Positions 14,587-15,899 of a DNA stretch of 15,899 nucleotides are shown here, in pieces. The position numbers and the translations under genes are program-made. Source of the stretch: Carex sylvatica. Its lineage: Eukaryota > Streptophyta > Magnoliopsida > Poales > Cyperaceae. A model generated the notes under the pieces. It had not been told where the DNA came from. It searched no databases and was given only the letters and a program-made list of their open reading frames with translations. Position 1 is the stretch's first letter. Each line of letters begins with the position of its first letter. The stretch covers positions 1 through 15,899 of the forward strand of contig CAXKVR010000925.1 of the NCBI GenBank assembly GCA_964058845.1, written 5' to 3'.

Positions 14587-15899
14587 GAATGTAAAGGTTT
14601 CGTCTTTTCCTCGTACTTTTACTGTTGTGTTCATTTTCTGTTCTAAATCTGTGATGGATGTATTGTCATTTCTTGTGGTTGTGTTTTATGTTGCAAGCCT
14701 TTACAAACCTTGAATTGGCATATAAACAACAAGGTTCATATTTGTTTTTGCATGGAATTTGACAATAGACAAGACATTTATCATGAAAGATGATACAATG
14801 TTAACATCTTTCAACAATTTCCAGATTTGAAACTTTGTAATTCAACGATATTATTTTCAAGCACACAATGCATATGAAATATATACAATCCTCCAACAAT
14901 TACATTTTCAAGAGCATTATTTTCTTCACTGCTGCATCTATGTATTCCTGGAGTTATTCATATATAGCATCCCTGCATTCCTATACCATCTTGTCATGCT
15001 ATTTGTGTTCCTTTTGTTCTCTTCCATCACTTGCATTCGTGAACTAGTCTATGCCATTATTTTGTGTCTCTGCAGTTACAAATCTTGTTCATAAATCACG
15101 TATCTTAAGAAAGAAAAAGAAAAAAAACATCAAACCTATGTCTGTGCATCAAAATTTTCAAATCAAAGGATAAACAAGTACAAACAGGTACCAATTCTCG
15201 AATCAAGGGATAAACAAGGTAGCAGGTCTTAAATTAACAAAGCGGCCAGTACAACCCACAATTGGGAGATCAGGTAAGAGTCTTATACCGACCTTTCTAT
15301 TAAATTCAACCCGATAAGGTCGCGTTACTTGTTAAACTTCAAAAATTGATGCGCAACCTCACTGAATTGCGTAGGGTTGTCTCAAATTTTCTCATGATTA
15401 CTCTTATTCTGCAATAAGACAACAAATCAAAACAGCAAAAAGTCAAGCTCAATTTTGATCAAACCGGATTTATATGAAATTTTGATCAGTTTTGATAGGT
15501 AATCAATCATCTGCAGTGATCAGGTAATTTACAAATTAAGCCAAGTTCTGTCTGACAATTTTATTTTTTGAAACAATGTATTTAATTTCTGATGAGATTC
15601 AGTGCCATTGGGATCCACATACGTCGCAGTGTATCCTTTGTATAATTCCTCATGCATCACAGTATAAACATTATTTGATATACAAAAACTCACGGGTGCT
15701 TTCTCCAAAGAAAGCCAAATAATTTACATCTTTTGGAAAGAAATCCAACGACACTGGAAGCAAGAATGCCAAGTTCTTACTGGATTTCTCCCCCAATTGA
15801 AAAGAAAAAGAACATGAAAATCGAAGTTGCTAGGCAATTGATAATTTCAGCTTGCAACCCTCCACAAAAGAAAATTCTAAACCTATTCTTACAACTTAC
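14587..15899. other. Non-coding DNA with no recognised feature
   Basis: About 1.3 kb is AT-rich, with stops in all frames and no domain, tRNA or LTR signal that I can recognise. It does not match the interior of the POLAR-like gene (9484-11386), so it is not the missing second copy of that part. One short imperfect direct duplication (AATCAARGGATAAACAAG at about 15164-15182 and 15198-15216) is present. Confidence 0.5.

Noticed and set aside
14587..15899. Second copy of the POLAR-like gene or its 3' exons
   Set aside because: I found no match to 9484-11386 and no continuation of the ELERKL motif on either strand.

Overview
The window is nuclear DNA of a flowering plant, most likely a dicot. 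The evidence is plant retrotransposon families (Ty3/gypsy Athila and Ty1/copia), AT-rich intergenic DNA, and a spliced gene fragment resembling the POLAR stomatal-polarity family of land plants. No functional host gene and no RNA gene was found. The species cannot be named from the sequence.

Layout. (1) 1-5627 is the 3' part of an Athila-type Ty3/gypsy element: integrase end (1-579), a repeat-rich spacer, a second ORF of Athila type (1516-2988), a long 3' non-coding stretch, a polypurine tract and the 3' LTR (4046-5627). Its other half lies left of the window. (2) It is inserted into the second ORF of an older relative; 5628-6300 is that element's remaining 3' tail. (3) 6345-8000 is an ACGT-rich repeat split by a solo Athila-type LTR (6524-7914) with a perfect 5-bp target duplication, TGACG. 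A related ACGT-rich copy is at 8291-8480. (4) 9071-11406 is an upstream region plus a truncated, spliced POLAR-like gene. (5) 11387-11799 is a second, about 98% identical copy of that gene's upstream region. It is joined to (6) the 5' half of a reverse-strand Ty1/copia element (11800-14586), which has lost reverse transcriptase, RNase H and the other LTR. (7) 14587-15899 is non-coding with no recognised feature.

The genes do not form a working pathway. This is a record of nested insertion, LTR-LTR recombination, tandem duplication and deletion. The clearest unexplained structures are two non-coding motifs of the Athila elements. One is a 36-bp module of two near-palindromes, 21 bp apart, with four CpGs at fixed positions; it occurs at matching places in two diverged LTRs and, in a 20-21-bp form, before the second ORF. 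The other is a 7-bp hairpin with an AGGA loop followed by AGCTTGGGGG. It occurs twice in element 1, with different stem sequences, and once in the older relative.
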